NCBI RefSeq assembly: GCF_019203985.1 | Contig: NZ_JAGSPD010000006.1 | Coordinates: 124,001-188,000, forward strand | Direction: 5' to 3' | Origin: Winogradskyella luteola | GTDB lineage: Bacteria > Bacteroidota > Bacteroidia > Flavobacteriales > Flavobacteriaceae | DNA: 64,000 bases | Part shown: piece after piece, positions 18,511 through 26,802 of the stretch | Numbering within the stretch: the stretch's first letter is position 1 | Layout of the letters: each line of letters starts with the position of its first letter | The notes under the pieces: model-generated | What the model was told of the DNA's origin: nothing | Databases searched by the model: none | Seen by the model: only the letters and a program-made list of their open reading frames with translations | Position numbers and translations under genes: made by a program

Positions 18511-18927
18511 TTAATACTTCTTTTTTAAAGCCTTGTGCTTAGCTTTTTTTTGCTTCAAGTTCATTTCACTGTAGTTTTTGTACTGTTCCTCGGAAAGAAT
18601 TTCCTTTAGCTGATTATTTAATTTTTCGGAGTGTACTTGCTTTTGTTTTACCATTACTTCTCCAAGTTCCTTTTTATTAATCGCTTTTTTAGACGAAACA
18701 CTCTGCTTCATTTCCTTCTTCATTTCTAATTTTTCACTAAAGTGATTAAGCATAACAACATGGACCTTCTTTTGCTGATCAGGGCTTAAATCTAATTGCT
18801 TTGTTAGCCTATTGGTCTCATTTTCAGCAAGCATTTCTGTCTGGTTCTTTTTTACGACCTTGCTTTTTTCTTGCGCTACAGCATTTAATGTAAAAAAGGT
18901 AATAATAATCAATACTAAATTTTTCAT
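18511..18927 (-). CDS. small exported lysine-rich protein with LSxxQ repeats
   Basis: 138 residues from the ATG at 18927, which begins a clear signal peptide (MKNLVLIIITFFTLNAVAQ). An upstream in-frame ATG at 18969 would put 14 polar residues before it and is less likely. The mature part is very lysine-rich and helical. It carries the two LTxxQ-like motifs of Spy/CpxP proteins (LDLSPDQQKKV and LSEEQYKNYSEM) and ends in KKKAKHKALKKKY-like basic sequence. A periplasmic chaperone-like role is possible. The basic tail could bind acidic polymers, which is speculation. Confidence 0.7.
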   Translation of the reverse strand: MKNLVLIIITFFTLNAVAQEKSKVVKKNQTEMLAENETNRLTKQLDLSPDQQKKVHVVMLNHFSEKLEMKKEMKQSVSSKKAINKKELGEVMVKQKQVHSEKLNNQLKEILSEEQYKNYSEMNLKQKKAKHKALKKKY

Positions 18928-18969
18928 AATCGTTGTTTTGGTGCATTTACAGAAGCTAAAAATAAACAA

Positions 18970-19349
18970 TTTTAATTTTCAATCTTAATACTGAATAGAT
19001 TTTATGAGTTTTTGTGTGGTTTCATAAAGGCTGTTTTTCTCAAATTTATTTTTTAACCAAGCATAAAACTATGAAAGCCATCGTTAAACCTTTAAAATGG
19101 CTATAGCATTTCAGTAATTTAATACTAATTGAAATTTCTTACTTTTTATTTTTTTGTTCTTAACTATTTTTTTTAGATTTGACTCGCTATCTCTAATAGA
19201 GACAAGCCATTATAATTAGAAGCAAGGTTATCCCTAACCGATGTAGAATCATTTTTATGTAAAATCGTACAATTTTGCTATCTCATTTATAGAAATGTGA
19301 TAAAGGCGCTATTGCCCCAAATTAACGATATGAACATTAACCTAAACGT
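18970..19349. other. gene-free region ahead of the toxin-like island
   Basis: 380 bases between divergent genes. It is very AT-rich with T tracts around 19140-19175 and no open frame of useful length. It must hold the promoters of the minus-strand exported protein and of the toxin-like lipoprotein. I could not point to a convincing TAnnTTTG box. A short inverted repeat, tctctaatagaga, lies at about 19190. Confidence 0.5.
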
Positions 19350-21023
19350 ATGAAAATGATTAGCAAATTAAGACCATTCTACAGCATCGGAATTCTAATC
19401 CTTGGAATTTCACTATTCTTCAACAGTTGTGAAAAAGAACATATTACAACAGAAGAAAATACCCAAAGTAAGTACAAACTATCTAGAGTATACAATGAGG
19501 ATATACAGGGTAATATCTCTGTTTCACAAAAATTGGATGCCATAGCGGAGACATTACAGCACACAGAAAAAAATGCACAAGGAAGATATAACGGTGTTGT
19601 GTTTGACCTCAATCTAAACGAAGCCACCTACATAGAAGCACAAGACGGTTCTTACCACTCTTATACGTTCTCCATTGGCAACGACCAAATTAATTACAAC
19701 ATTAACAATATGGTACTGTCCTCGCATGATAACCAAGAGTACGAGGCATTTTTTGTCACCTATGAGTTAAATGAACAAGAAAGGGCACAGATTGATAATG
19801 GGCAGTATATAGATCTATCCCAAAAAACTGTGGTAGAAGCTTTTGACACTTCTCAACTTAATGTATATGAACAAAAATCTGGAGGTACTTTATTTGTGAC
19901 CTATGAAACGGACTGTACTTGCCATGAAACCCATGCCGATGAAGGTTGCACACACCCAAATATAATTACAGAAGTTTACAGTTTTGGAAATGGTTCTGGC
20001 GGTGGAGGCGGTAGCAGTAGCAGTAACTTGGGGGCTGGCGATGGAGCGCCGAGCGGTACTGGCAACCTAAATACTGGCGGTGGAGGCATTGTTAGCAGTG
20101 GATCTTCAACAAGACACCCCAGTTTTGTAACCTCGCCAATAAACCCTGACGGAAGCTCTAGTGTTGCCAGCATACTCACCAATTTTTTACAGCCCGAACT
20201 GACCACTGCTCAATCTAATTGGATCAACAACCCCAATAACGCAGATACTGTACAGTCTTTATTTGATTATCTACAGGATAATGAAAGTTCGGCTGAGGCT
20301 AGAAGTTTTGTTTTGGCAATGATAGATTTTTATATAACAGACAATTGGAAAGATCTGCTGCGACAAGCAGTCGCCAATGGCATAACTTCAACAGCAGAGT
20401 TGACCCACAAAATTTATAAAAAGTTATCTGAAATTGCAAACGATTATCCCGCATCTATTTCTTATATTAACGATGTGGTAGATGAATTTAAAGAAATTGC
20501 AGATGATGCCTTTGATACTGATCCACAAACTATGGATTGGTTCGATTTGTTTGGTATTTGGTTGTTTGAATTAGGTGATTATGACCAAGATACGATTAAC
20601 TTTGATGGTGATGATACTACAACTGAAAGTCTAAAACAACAGGAAGGGGTAAACCAAGCAAGACAATTAGCACTAAACAAAATCAATAATAATGATTTAG
20701 ATGACCCGTCTGTTTCTAATCCATGGACATATGGACAAGGTGAATTCTATGATGGCATGCAAAATGGAAACATGGCAACATCTTTTATGGGTTCATACAT
20801 CACTAACGTTACCATAACACAAAATAATGACGGTAGTTATACTTTAACTTTTGAAGTTACAAACACCTCCAGCTGGGATTCTGCGACAAGGTTAAGAATT
20901 GATAATGACGGAGATGGCATACATGATGGAGTTTTCGATAATACGACAAGGAACAACCAAAATACAATAAATCTTGGAGGTAATATTAATCAAATATGGA
21001 CATGGACAGAAACGGTAAATTAA
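19350..21023 (+). CDS. secreted lipoprotein with variable C-terminal tip (polymorphic-toxin-like)
   Basis: 557 residues, family not named. A lipoprotein signal ends at Cys27 (SLFFNSC). The N-terminal domain covers about residues 28-185. A small Cys/His cluster (CTCHETHADEGC) follows near 190, then a Gly/Ser linker (213-250). A helical region with the pattern ELTTAQSNWINN and DYLQDNESSAEA occupies about 280-330. Such middles are common in Bacteroidota polymorphic toxins. The C-terminal tip, about residues 460-557, ends DGIHDGVFDN and NLGGNINQIWTWTETVN. A start-less second copy of this very tip occurs at 23116. Putative immunity genes follow directly. I infer a contact- or secretion-delivered effector; the activity of the tip is not recognised. 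Confidence 0.65.
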   Translation: MKMISKLRPFYSIGILILGISLFFNSCEKEHITTEENTQSKYKLSRVYNEDIQGNISVSQKLDAIAETLQHTEKNAQGRYNGVVFDLNLNEATYIEAQDGSYHSYTFSIGNDQINYNINNMVLSSHDNQEYEAFFVTYELNEQERAQIDNGQYIDLSQKTVVEAFDTSQLNVYEQKSGGTLFVTYETDCTCHETHADEGCTHPNIITEVYSFGNGSGGGGGSSSSNLGAGDGAPSGTGNLNTGGGGIVSSGSSTRHPSFVTSPINPDGSSSVASILTNFLQPELTTAQSNWINNPNNADTVQSLFDYLQDNESSAEARSFVLAMIDFYITDNWKDLLRQAVANGITSTAELTHKIYKKLSEIANDYPASISYINDVVDEFKEIADDAFDTDPQTMDWFDLFGIWLFELGDYDQDTINFDGDDTTTESLKQQEGVNQARQLALNKINNNDLDDPSVSNPWTYGQGEFYDGMQNGNMATSFMGSYITNVTITQNNDGSYTLTFEVTNTSSWDSATRLRIDNDGDGIHDGVFDNTTRNNQNTINLGGNINQIWTWTETVN

Positions 21024-21028
21024 TAATA

Positions 21029-21505
21029 ATGAAAAAAATCAATTACACATTTGTTTTTCTAATCCTTGCTTCATGTCATTTTTTCAATCCCATTGGCGAA
21101 AGCTCAATGAAAAGAGTTGAAGTGAAGCCCGAAAAACAGAAACTTATAGGAGAATGGGAATTAGACAGTTTTAGCTATTCCTTTATAAAAGAACAAGAAA
21201 AATCATTTACTGAAAAAACACTTCTAGTACTGAAGGAAGAAGGTAAATTTCTCTTAGAGAATTTCCCTAACCATGATACTTTTGGAAATTTAACTGAAAC
21301 GGACTTCATAGATGTTGACGGGGAATGGACTATTAGAGAGTCATCCAATAAAGAATTCTGGGATCTAAAATTAGAATTCAAAATAAATCAAGACAGGAAT
21401 AGGTCGCTAGTTTTTCAACTTTATGACAAAAAAGATCTCGGGCTGATATTATGGAAATCTATCGGAGATCCTGACTCTGGAAACCGTCTCTTATTTAAGA
21501 AATAG
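21029..21505 (+). CDS. small lipoprotein, candidate immunity protein (lipocalin-like)
   Basis: 158 residues from the ATG at 21029, 5 bp after the toxin-like gene. An upstream in-frame start would overlap that gene by 28 bp and put polar residues before the signal. The lipobox is ILASC at Cys16. The core EKQKLIGEWELDSFSY and DVDGEWTIRES strands resemble a lipocalin-like beta barrel. Tight coupling to a toxin-like gene suggests it protects the producer in the envelope. That is inferred from position alone. Confidence 0.6.
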   Translation: MKKINYTFVFLILASCHFFNPIGESSMKRVEVKPEKQKLIGEWELDSFSYSFIKEQEKSFTEKTLLVLKEEGKFLLENFPNHDTFGNLTETDFIDVDGEWTIRESSNKEFWDLKLEFKINQDRNRSLVFQLYDKKDLGLILWKSIGDPDSGNRLLFKK

Positions 21506-21575
21506 TATATCAACTAACTTCAATGCCATTTTCTAACAAGTTTTTAAAACCTATAAACTCCCAAACAAGCCAAAC

Positions 21576-22355
21576 ATGGTTAGAGACACAATTAAAGACA
21601 AAAGTTATTTTGATGATTTTATTTTGAAAAAAAATGAACTTATAAATAAGAATATTAATAAATATAAAAATGATTTAATAAAAAAGGATCGCATCCAATC
21701 AGTCATAAACTTTACTATTGGCTTATATAAAAATATGCTGATAGCAAAATATTCTAGAGGTGACAATATGTTTTCAAATTCAATAGCTAACGATTACAAT
21801 CGCACCATAGATTTGATTTATGATAACTGGGAAGAGAATCAAGGGAAGTTTATTTACAGCGAGGGGAAAGAAACAATAATTCTTAACCAATACACTCTTT
21901 CGATGTATTTATCTACTACAGAATTTTTGTCATTAGGAATTCTCATAAACGAAGACAACGAAAAATTAAAAAAGTTGATGGATATTATAATTAAGGATAA
22001 TGTAAAAGACTCTTTACTCAACTTTTTAATGCAGTATTTAGACAACAATATACCTGATGTAACAAAAGAGAGTTACAAAAAGTTCTTTCATATCAACGAG
22101 CGTTTAGGACGTTTAAAAACCATTATTAAGGAAACCGATAAAAACATAGCCGAAAAAGAACTTAAGTACTTTTTAGAAAACGAATGGTATGCCTCTTTTA
22201 AAGGTACACCTTTGTACGACCTTCACAACAATCGGCACAACATTTATGCGGGGTATTGGTGCTTTGTGGCCGCTGCCATCGTTAAAATAAAAAGTTTGGA
22301 TGACAGTAGTTTTAGAGATAATAAATATTACCCAAAAGATATGTTAAACAACTGA
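21576..22355 (+). CDS. PoNi-type immunity protein (DUF1910/DUF1911), copy 1
   Basis: 259 residues, helical. It matches my knowledge of the DUF1910-DUF1911 architecture of immunity proteins against PoNe DNases. The start is MVRDTIKDKSYFDDF, the middle contains LIAKYSRGDNMF, and the end has HNIYAGYWCFVAAAIVKIK and LDDSSFRDNKYYPKDML. No PoNe sequence lies immediately upstream, so this copy is an orphan immunity gene. About 240 bp at its 3' end are nearly identical to copy 2 at 24356, while the first two thirds differ substantially. It is followed 1 bp later by a lipoprotein gene. Confidence 0.85.
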   Translation: MVRDTIKDKSYFDDFILKKNELINKNINKYKNDLIKKDRIQSVINFTIGLYKNMLIAKYSRGDNMFSNSIANDYNRTIDLIYDNWEENQGKFIYSEGKETIILNQYTLSMYLSTTEFLSLGILINEDNEKLKKLMDIIIKDNVKDSLLNFLMQYLDNNIPDVTKESYKKFFHINERLGRLKTIIKETDKNIAEKELKYFLENEWYASFKGTPLYDLHNNRHNIYAGYWCFVAAAIVKIKSLDDSSFRDNKYYPKDMLNN

Positions 22356-22356
22356 T

Positions 22357-23103
22357 ATGAAAAAGCTTGCCCCTATCTTATTTTTGGCTATATCGGCACT
22401 TATGGGCTGTAAGCCGGCTGCGGTGGATTCCCCAGACTCCAAAAAAAAGAAATTCAATGGAGAAATAGTCTTTAAGATCGTTACAGAAATAGAAGACGAA
22501 GAACGATTTGACAACGAGTTGGAGGCCTATGGCAAAGCAGTGGACTCCATTCATTCCAAGGACACATCGTGGCCAGCTGTTGGGCCATTGATGAAAAAGT
22601 TAATTGACCCAAGAGACGATTACACCCGAAGCAACTCGTACTATAAGCCCAATTTCTTTACTTATAAGTACACTGACACATTGGTCACTTACAATTTTGA
22701 ACGAGAATTTACAAAGTACAAGGTCATAATCAATACATTGACCCAAGATTATACCAAGTATAATAAAAAAACCAATAAAATTGTTAAGACCAAAAAGTAT
22801 AAATTCCATACAAGCGATCTTCCCTATAAAGAGATGATATATAAAGACAGTACCAAAGTAATTCACGGCTTTGATTGTTATAAAGTACTGGTAGTGGAAG
22901 ACGACCCAACGAGCGATACCGCTGGGATAAAAACTTATAAGGAAATGTATGTCACAAACGACATTCATAGTCTTTATCACCCAATACAATTGAGAAAGGA
23001 GTTTTTAGAGCGGTATTACCCCTTGGAGATCAAATACTATTCAGATTTTTTGAGGGACAAAATAACGTACTATTCTGCCGTGTCAATAAAAAGTACTGAT
23101 TAA
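22357..23103 (+). CDS. lipoprotein of unknown function (GLPGLI-like)
   Basis: 248 residues with a lipobox ending at Cys18 (SALMGC). The pattern FNGEIVFKIVTEI, later KVIHGFDCYKVLVVED and KTYKEMYVTNDI, recalls GLPGLI/DUF4412-type Bacteroidota envelope proteins, but the match is weak. It begins 1 bp after PoNi copy 1, and a toxin-tip remnant begins 12 bp after its stop. Its link to the toxin system is unclear. It may simply be cargo between recombining modules. Confidence 0.6.
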   Translation: MKKLAPILFLAISALMGCKPAAVDSPDSKKKKFNGEIVFKIVTEIEDEERFDNELEAYGKAVDSIHSKDTSWPAVGPLMKKLIDPRDDYTRSNSYYKPNFFTYKYTDTLVTYNFEREFTKYKVIINTLTQDYTKYNKKTNKIVKTKKYKFHTSDLPYKEMIYKDSTKVIHGFDCYKVLVVEDDPTSDTAGIKTYKEMYVTNDIHSLYHPIQLRKEFLERYYPLEIKYYSDFLRDKITYYSAVSIKSTD

Positions 23104-23115
23104 CTAAGTTAAAAA

Positions 23116-23238
23116 ATTGATAATAACAACGATGGACACCATGACGGAATTTTACCTAATAAAAATAGAGGTGAAGGCATACACTTAGGCGGAACTATAA
23201 ATCAAACTTGGATATGGACAGAAACGGTAAATTTTTGA
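23116..23238 (+). pseudogene. start-less toxin-tip remnant, copy of the tip at 20898-21023
   Basis: An open stretch of 40 codons between in-frame stops at 23110 and 23236 with no plausible start. Its translation (IDNNNDGHHDGILPN, later GIHLGGTINQTWIWTETVNF) aligns with the last 41 codons of the toxin-like lipoprotein (IDNDGDGIHDGVFDN, later INLGGNINQIWTWTETVN). The DNA is also close (atggacagaaacggtaaatt is shared). It lies 27 bp before a DUF1963 gene. I read it as the stub of a displaced or silent tip module whose immunity gene is still intact. Confidence 0.75.
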
Positions 23239-23265
23239 ATGATATTTTATTAAGCCATTTAGTAA

Positions 23266-24078
23266 ATGTACGAAATAGTAAAAAAGCACATAGTTGAGGA
23301 ATATAAAAGTGACCATCATCTATTATTAAGCCTAATTAAATCGAATATAGGCATAAGGAAAAGTGAACATAAAAGTATATCCAAGTTTGGTGGTGCTCCA
23401 TTACTACCAAGAAGATTTGATATTAAAGAATATTTAGAAAAGCCATTATCTTTTCTCTGTCAAATTTTCGTAGATGAATTTCAATCTCTTGATGAATATA
23501 AATACCTTAAAAAAGGAACAATTCTTTATTTCTTTATAAACCCTAATTTAAGTTACCCCATAAAAAAAGAAGACTTTAAAGTGTTTAGCCTACCATACCA
23601 CAAAGATTTTTCGAAACATAAAGACAGTAATCAGTTAGTGTTTGATGAGCTATTTCTCGAATTTTTCTCTCATTATAACTTTCCTTCTTATCAAAGTTAT
23701 GTAATGGAGAAAGTAGAGAAAGATAATTTTGAATTAGATGAAGAAATAGAGGAGATACAAGATTTCATAAACACATATAATAATTTAACCTTAGATTCTG
23801 AAGGCAGCCAGCTTTTTGGAAACCCTCAAGCTATACAAGGTACAGTTTCATTGCATTGGGCTATCAATTCTCTTAGGCTTAATTATAATTTTTCCGAAAA
23901 AGAATTACTAAAAATTCGAAAAGAAGAAGAAGAATTCATTCTATTGTTACAACTAGACGTATCAGATATAAAGTTTACTGAGGTTTTTGGAGATGGTGTA
24001 TTCTACTTTGGAATAAAAAAGCAAGATATTGTCAACAATATTTTCAATAATATTGAATTGGTTTATCAATCTACATAA
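23266..24078 (+). CDS. DUF1963 (YwqG-like) protein, candidate immunity
   Basis: 270 residues. DUF1963 hallmarks are ISKFGGAPLLPRRFDI, KPLSFLCQIFVDE, and a C-terminal FGDGVFYFGIKKQDI. Family members (B. subtilis YwqG is the named example) recur beside polymorphic toxin genes and are thought to serve as immunity proteins, though this is not proven for most. Here the gene follows a toxin-tip remnant by 27 bp, which supports that role. It lacks a signal peptide and should be cytoplasmic. Confidence 0.75.
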   Translation: MYEIVKKHIVEEYKSDHHLLLSLIKSNIGIRKSEHKSISKFGGAPLLPRRFDIKEYLEKPLSFLCQIFVDEFQSLDEYKYLKKGTILYFFINPNLSYPIKKEDFKVFSLPYHKDFSKHKDSNQLVFDELFLEFFSHYNFPSYQSYVMEKVEKDNFELDEEIEEIQDFINTYNNLTLDSEGSQLFGNPQAIQGTVSLHWAINSLRLNYNFSEKELLKIRKEEEEFILLLQLDVSDIKFTEVFGDGVFYFGIKKQDIVNNIFNNIELVYQST

Positions 24079-24084
24079 TACTAA

Positions 24085-24342
24085 ATTTCTACTGAATACA
24101 TTATTGTTGAAAGTAAATACAATACATCTCAATTAAGTACCTTATCTGATGGTACTAAACAAATGAGCGATGCTTGGATACAAGGCAATAATAGATTGGT
24201 AAATGAAGTTGGACAAGATTTGGCCAATGACATTCTTGACGATGGTTATACAAGAGTCGTGGCAAGAATATTGCCAGATGGTTCTGTAACATACAAACAA
24301 TTAGACAGTTCAGGCAACATCATCGGAGTATGGACACCTTAA
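24085..24342 (+). pseudogene. start-less PoNe-type DNase C-terminal remnant
   Basis: 85 codons are open between an in-frame stop at 24082 and the stop at 24340, without a start codon near the beginning. The translation begins STEYIIVESKYNTSQL and continues GTKQMSDAWIQGNNRLVNEV, then DDGYTRVVARILPDGSV. This matches the E-x-K half of the PD-(D/E)xK fold in PoNe DNases and their KQMSDxWI helix. The preceding strand with the catalytic Asp is missing. It lies 13 bp before a PoNi gene, exactly where the toxin's end should be. I call it the remnant of a toxin tip, retained with its immunity gene. Confidence 0.8.
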
Positions 24343-24355
24343 AGCAAAATAAATT

Positions 24356-25147
24356 ATGGTTAGAGACACAATAAAAGATAAAGACTATTTTAATGACTTT
24401 ATAGACCGATTAAAGAAAAGTCAAGAAAAACGATATGAAAAATTTAGTAAAAACAGCATAAAAGAAGACAGAATACCTATTGTAAAATATGATATGAGCA
24501 ATAATTACTTAAGGATGGTCATTGCTAAATATTCTAGAGGCGATAATATGTTCACCAACGAACTTCTAGTAGACATGCTGAACGCAATCAAACTATTGGA
24601 CGAGAGTTGGTATAAAAATCATTCAGGCATAATACCCTCACAGAAAAACAGAGGGGTTTTTTTGAAACAATATGGACAGTCAAATTATATTTTTTTAATC
24701 GACTTACTTTCAATTTCTATATTATCTAATATCAAATTAAAGGATGCTATTCCAATAATAAAGTTTATAGATAATGATGGAGTAAAAGATTTTATATTCA
24801 ATTTTTTAATTTCTTCTCTTGATGAAAATAGAAAACCAATGGAAAAGGAGAGTTATGAGGAGTTTTTTGGAATCAATGAGATGTATGGACGTTTAAAAAC
24901 TATTATTAAGGAAACCGATAAAAACACGGCCGAAAAAGAACTTAAGTACTTTTTAGAAAACGAATGGTACGCCTCTTTTAAAAACACACCACTATACAAT
25001 CAGCACAATACCCCGCATAACACCTATGCGGGGTATTGGTGCTTTATAGCTGCTGCCATCGTTAAAATAAAAGGTTTGGATGATAGTAGTTTTAGAGATA
25101 ATAAATATTACCCAAAAGATATGTTAAGCCATGAAATGCAGAACTAA
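24356..25147 (+). CDS. PoNi-type immunity protein (DUF1910/DUF1911), copy 2
   Basis: 263 residues, with the same architecture as copy 1 (MVRDTIKDKDYFNDFI; LRMVIAKYSRGDNMF; HNTYAGYWCFIAAAIVKIK; LDDSSFRDNKYYPKDML). PoNi proteins bind and block the cognate PoNe DNase in the cytoplasm. The PoNe remnant directly upstream marks this copy as the original partner of that toxin. The last 240 bp are almost the same as in copy 1, pointing to duplication with later divergence of the 5' part, or gene conversion. The downstream gene's start overlaps its stop. Confidence 0.87.
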   Translation: MVRDTIKDKDYFNDFIDRLKKSQEKRYEKFSKNSIKEDRIPIVKYDMSNNYLRMVIAKYSRGDNMFTNELLVDMLNAIKLLDESWYKNHSGIIPSQKNRGVFLKQYGQSNYIFLIDLLSISILSNIKLKDAIPIIKFIDNDGVKDFIFNFLISSLDENRKPMEKESYEEFFGINEMYGRLKTIIKETDKNTAEKELKYFLENEWYASFKNTPLYNQHNTPHNTYAGYWCFIAAAIVKIKGLDDSSFRDNKYYPKDMLSHEMQN

Positions 25148-26016
25148 ATTTTTATGTTTTTTAGTGCTTGTAAATTCTTTAGTTATTAAGGGCACAAGCT
25201 GAATCCATTGACCTCCCCAAAGGCAATGATGAGATAAAAATAAGAACTACCACCCCTTTTTTTAGTATATATATTGATGCAAAGGATAAGGTATATTTAG
25301 AAAAAGAACTTATAAATGTTTATGCTATTGCTAAAAAATTAAGTTATCTAAGCTATAAACTACCCGATTGGTTAAAACCAAGTGTTAAGATACATTTATA
25401 TATGGATAAAAATGCAAATTACAGTACTTTAGATATTATTAAAACTCAATTGGCAAGTGTCCATTTTAAACAACTTTACTATAAAACAAATACCATTGAG
25501 GATAAGGATATTTTAAGAGGTATGTCTTGGATAAACTATCAATCTTTTTTTAAATTCAAAAGGCTAGAAAAAGTACTTACAGATAAGGAGATTGAAAACA
25601 ACAATAGGTTAAATGATAGCCTGAGAAAGCTTGGTGAACTAAATGTTATTCCTCCACCCCCACCACCAATGCCCAACTGGTATTTTGACAATCTGCACAA
25701 AATATATTCGGACAATCAAGAGGCTATAGATGAGGCTCTAGAAGAACAATCCTATACCTGTACTTTATTGACAAACGAAGGCTTTATGACAGATACGGAT
25801 ATTGTGACAATGGAGAATACTGAAAAGCTGCAAGAACTGTTTTCGTCTTTCAATATTGTCTTTGTAAAATTTGATAAAGACCTAATTTACTCAAACTATT
25901 TTAAGGCTATAAAGGCCTTTAAAGAAATTGACACCACAAACAGAGGTTTTTTAGTTGAGCTGTCCAATGAAATTGTGGAAATTCATAAAACATCAGAAAT
26001 TAATCTTTGTAATTAG
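25131..26016 (+). pseudogene. frameshifted exported protein, ExbD-like
   Basis: An ATG at 25131, overlapping the PoNi stop, opens a signal peptide (MKCRTKFLCFLVLVNSLVIK) that stops at 25202. In the frame one base later the sequence is open from 25183 to 26016 and continues naturally as AQAESIDLPKGNDEIKIRT. Removing one G from the ggg at 25190-25192 would join the two. The body (FSIYIDAKDKVYLEKEL, KIHLYMDKNANYSTLDII) recalls periplasmic domains of ExbD-type proteins, and a polyproline run follows (IPPPPPPMPNW). Without the join, only 204 codons from an ATG at 25402 would be read. It could be a true frameshift, a phase switch, or a sequencing error. Confidence 0.6.
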
Positions 26017-26388
26017 AAAACGCTACGTAATAATGAGGTCATTCAAAAGCTACTAAATCTGGCAGTATATTTTTTATGAATAAGGCTTTAAATGGTATCA
26101 TCGTAGCTGCATGGATAAAATCAACCAAACCATCATACTTATAACGATTTAATCGTAAATAAGTATGATGATTTTAATAATTTGAATCCTAATGCAATAA
26201 TAGTGTATGATGAAATAATGATTCTATTTCCTTTTAAAGCAAGAATAGCTTTTGAATTCCAATTTTTCCAATTTTTCTGTAATCTTTAAGAATTAACTTC
26301 GACAAAAAGTACTATATTGATTTTTTAATTAAAACTCAAGACCTACTTATGCGTAGGTATTTTTATAAACAGAATTATCGTAAAATAC
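26017..26388. other. gene-free region with hairpin between the toxin island and arsenosugar genes
   Basis: 372 bases without a convincing gene. A strong inverted repeat at 26131-26170 pairs catcatactta with taagtatgatg (11 bp, perfect). Its loop contains the smaller palindrome acgatttaatcgt. A 42-codon open stretch (26161-26289) lacks a suitable start and may be debris of another immunity module. The direct promoter of the downstream cluster was not identified. Confidence 0.5.
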
Positions 26389-26724
26389 ATGTCTAAATCA
26401 TACTACGACCCTGTCGACCTTAGAAAATTCGGAAATATAACAGAATGGAGTGAAGAACTTGGAAACAAGTTTTTTGATTATTACGGAAAAGTCTTTGAAG
26501 AAGGGGCATTAACTGCACGTGAAAAAGCATTAATCGCCTTAGCTGTAGCACACACAGAACAATGTCCTTATTGTATAGATGCTTATACTAAAGACACACT
26601 ACAAAGAGGCGTAACCAAAGAAGAAATGATGGAAGCCATACATGTTGGCGCTGCCATAAAAAGTGGAGCCACGCTAGTGCATGGTGTGCAAATGATGAAT
26701 AAAGTTAATAAACTAGACGGATAA
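26389..26724 (+). CDS. arsenosugar biosynthesis-associated peroxidase-like protein
   Basis: 111 residues of the carboxymuconolactone decarboxylase/AhpD-like fold. The redox motif CPYCIDAYTK sits in a helical core after ALTAREKALIALAVAHTEQ. It has the size of, and is placed directly before, the ArsS-type radical SAM enzyme, which is the diagnostic context of the arsenosugar-associated subgroup. AhpD-like proteins use the CxxC pair for thiol redox chemistry; a role in handling trivalent arsenicals is plausible but inferred. Confidence 0.85.
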   Translation: MSKSYYDPVDLRKFGNITEWSEELGNKFFDYYGKVFEEGALTAREKALIALAVAHTEQCPYCIDAYTKDTLQRGVTKEEMMEAIHVGAAIKSGATLVHGVQMMNKVNKLDG

Positions 26725-26802
26725 TTCTGTTGAAGATTGCTAATTTATGAATTCGCAGTGTTGCAATTCGTAAATGGTAAATCGTAATTCTTAAATCGAG
26801 AT

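Noticed and set aside
26161-26289. Open stretch of 42 codons after the hairpin
   Set aside because: No useful start codon and no recognisable similarity; noted as possible debris only.
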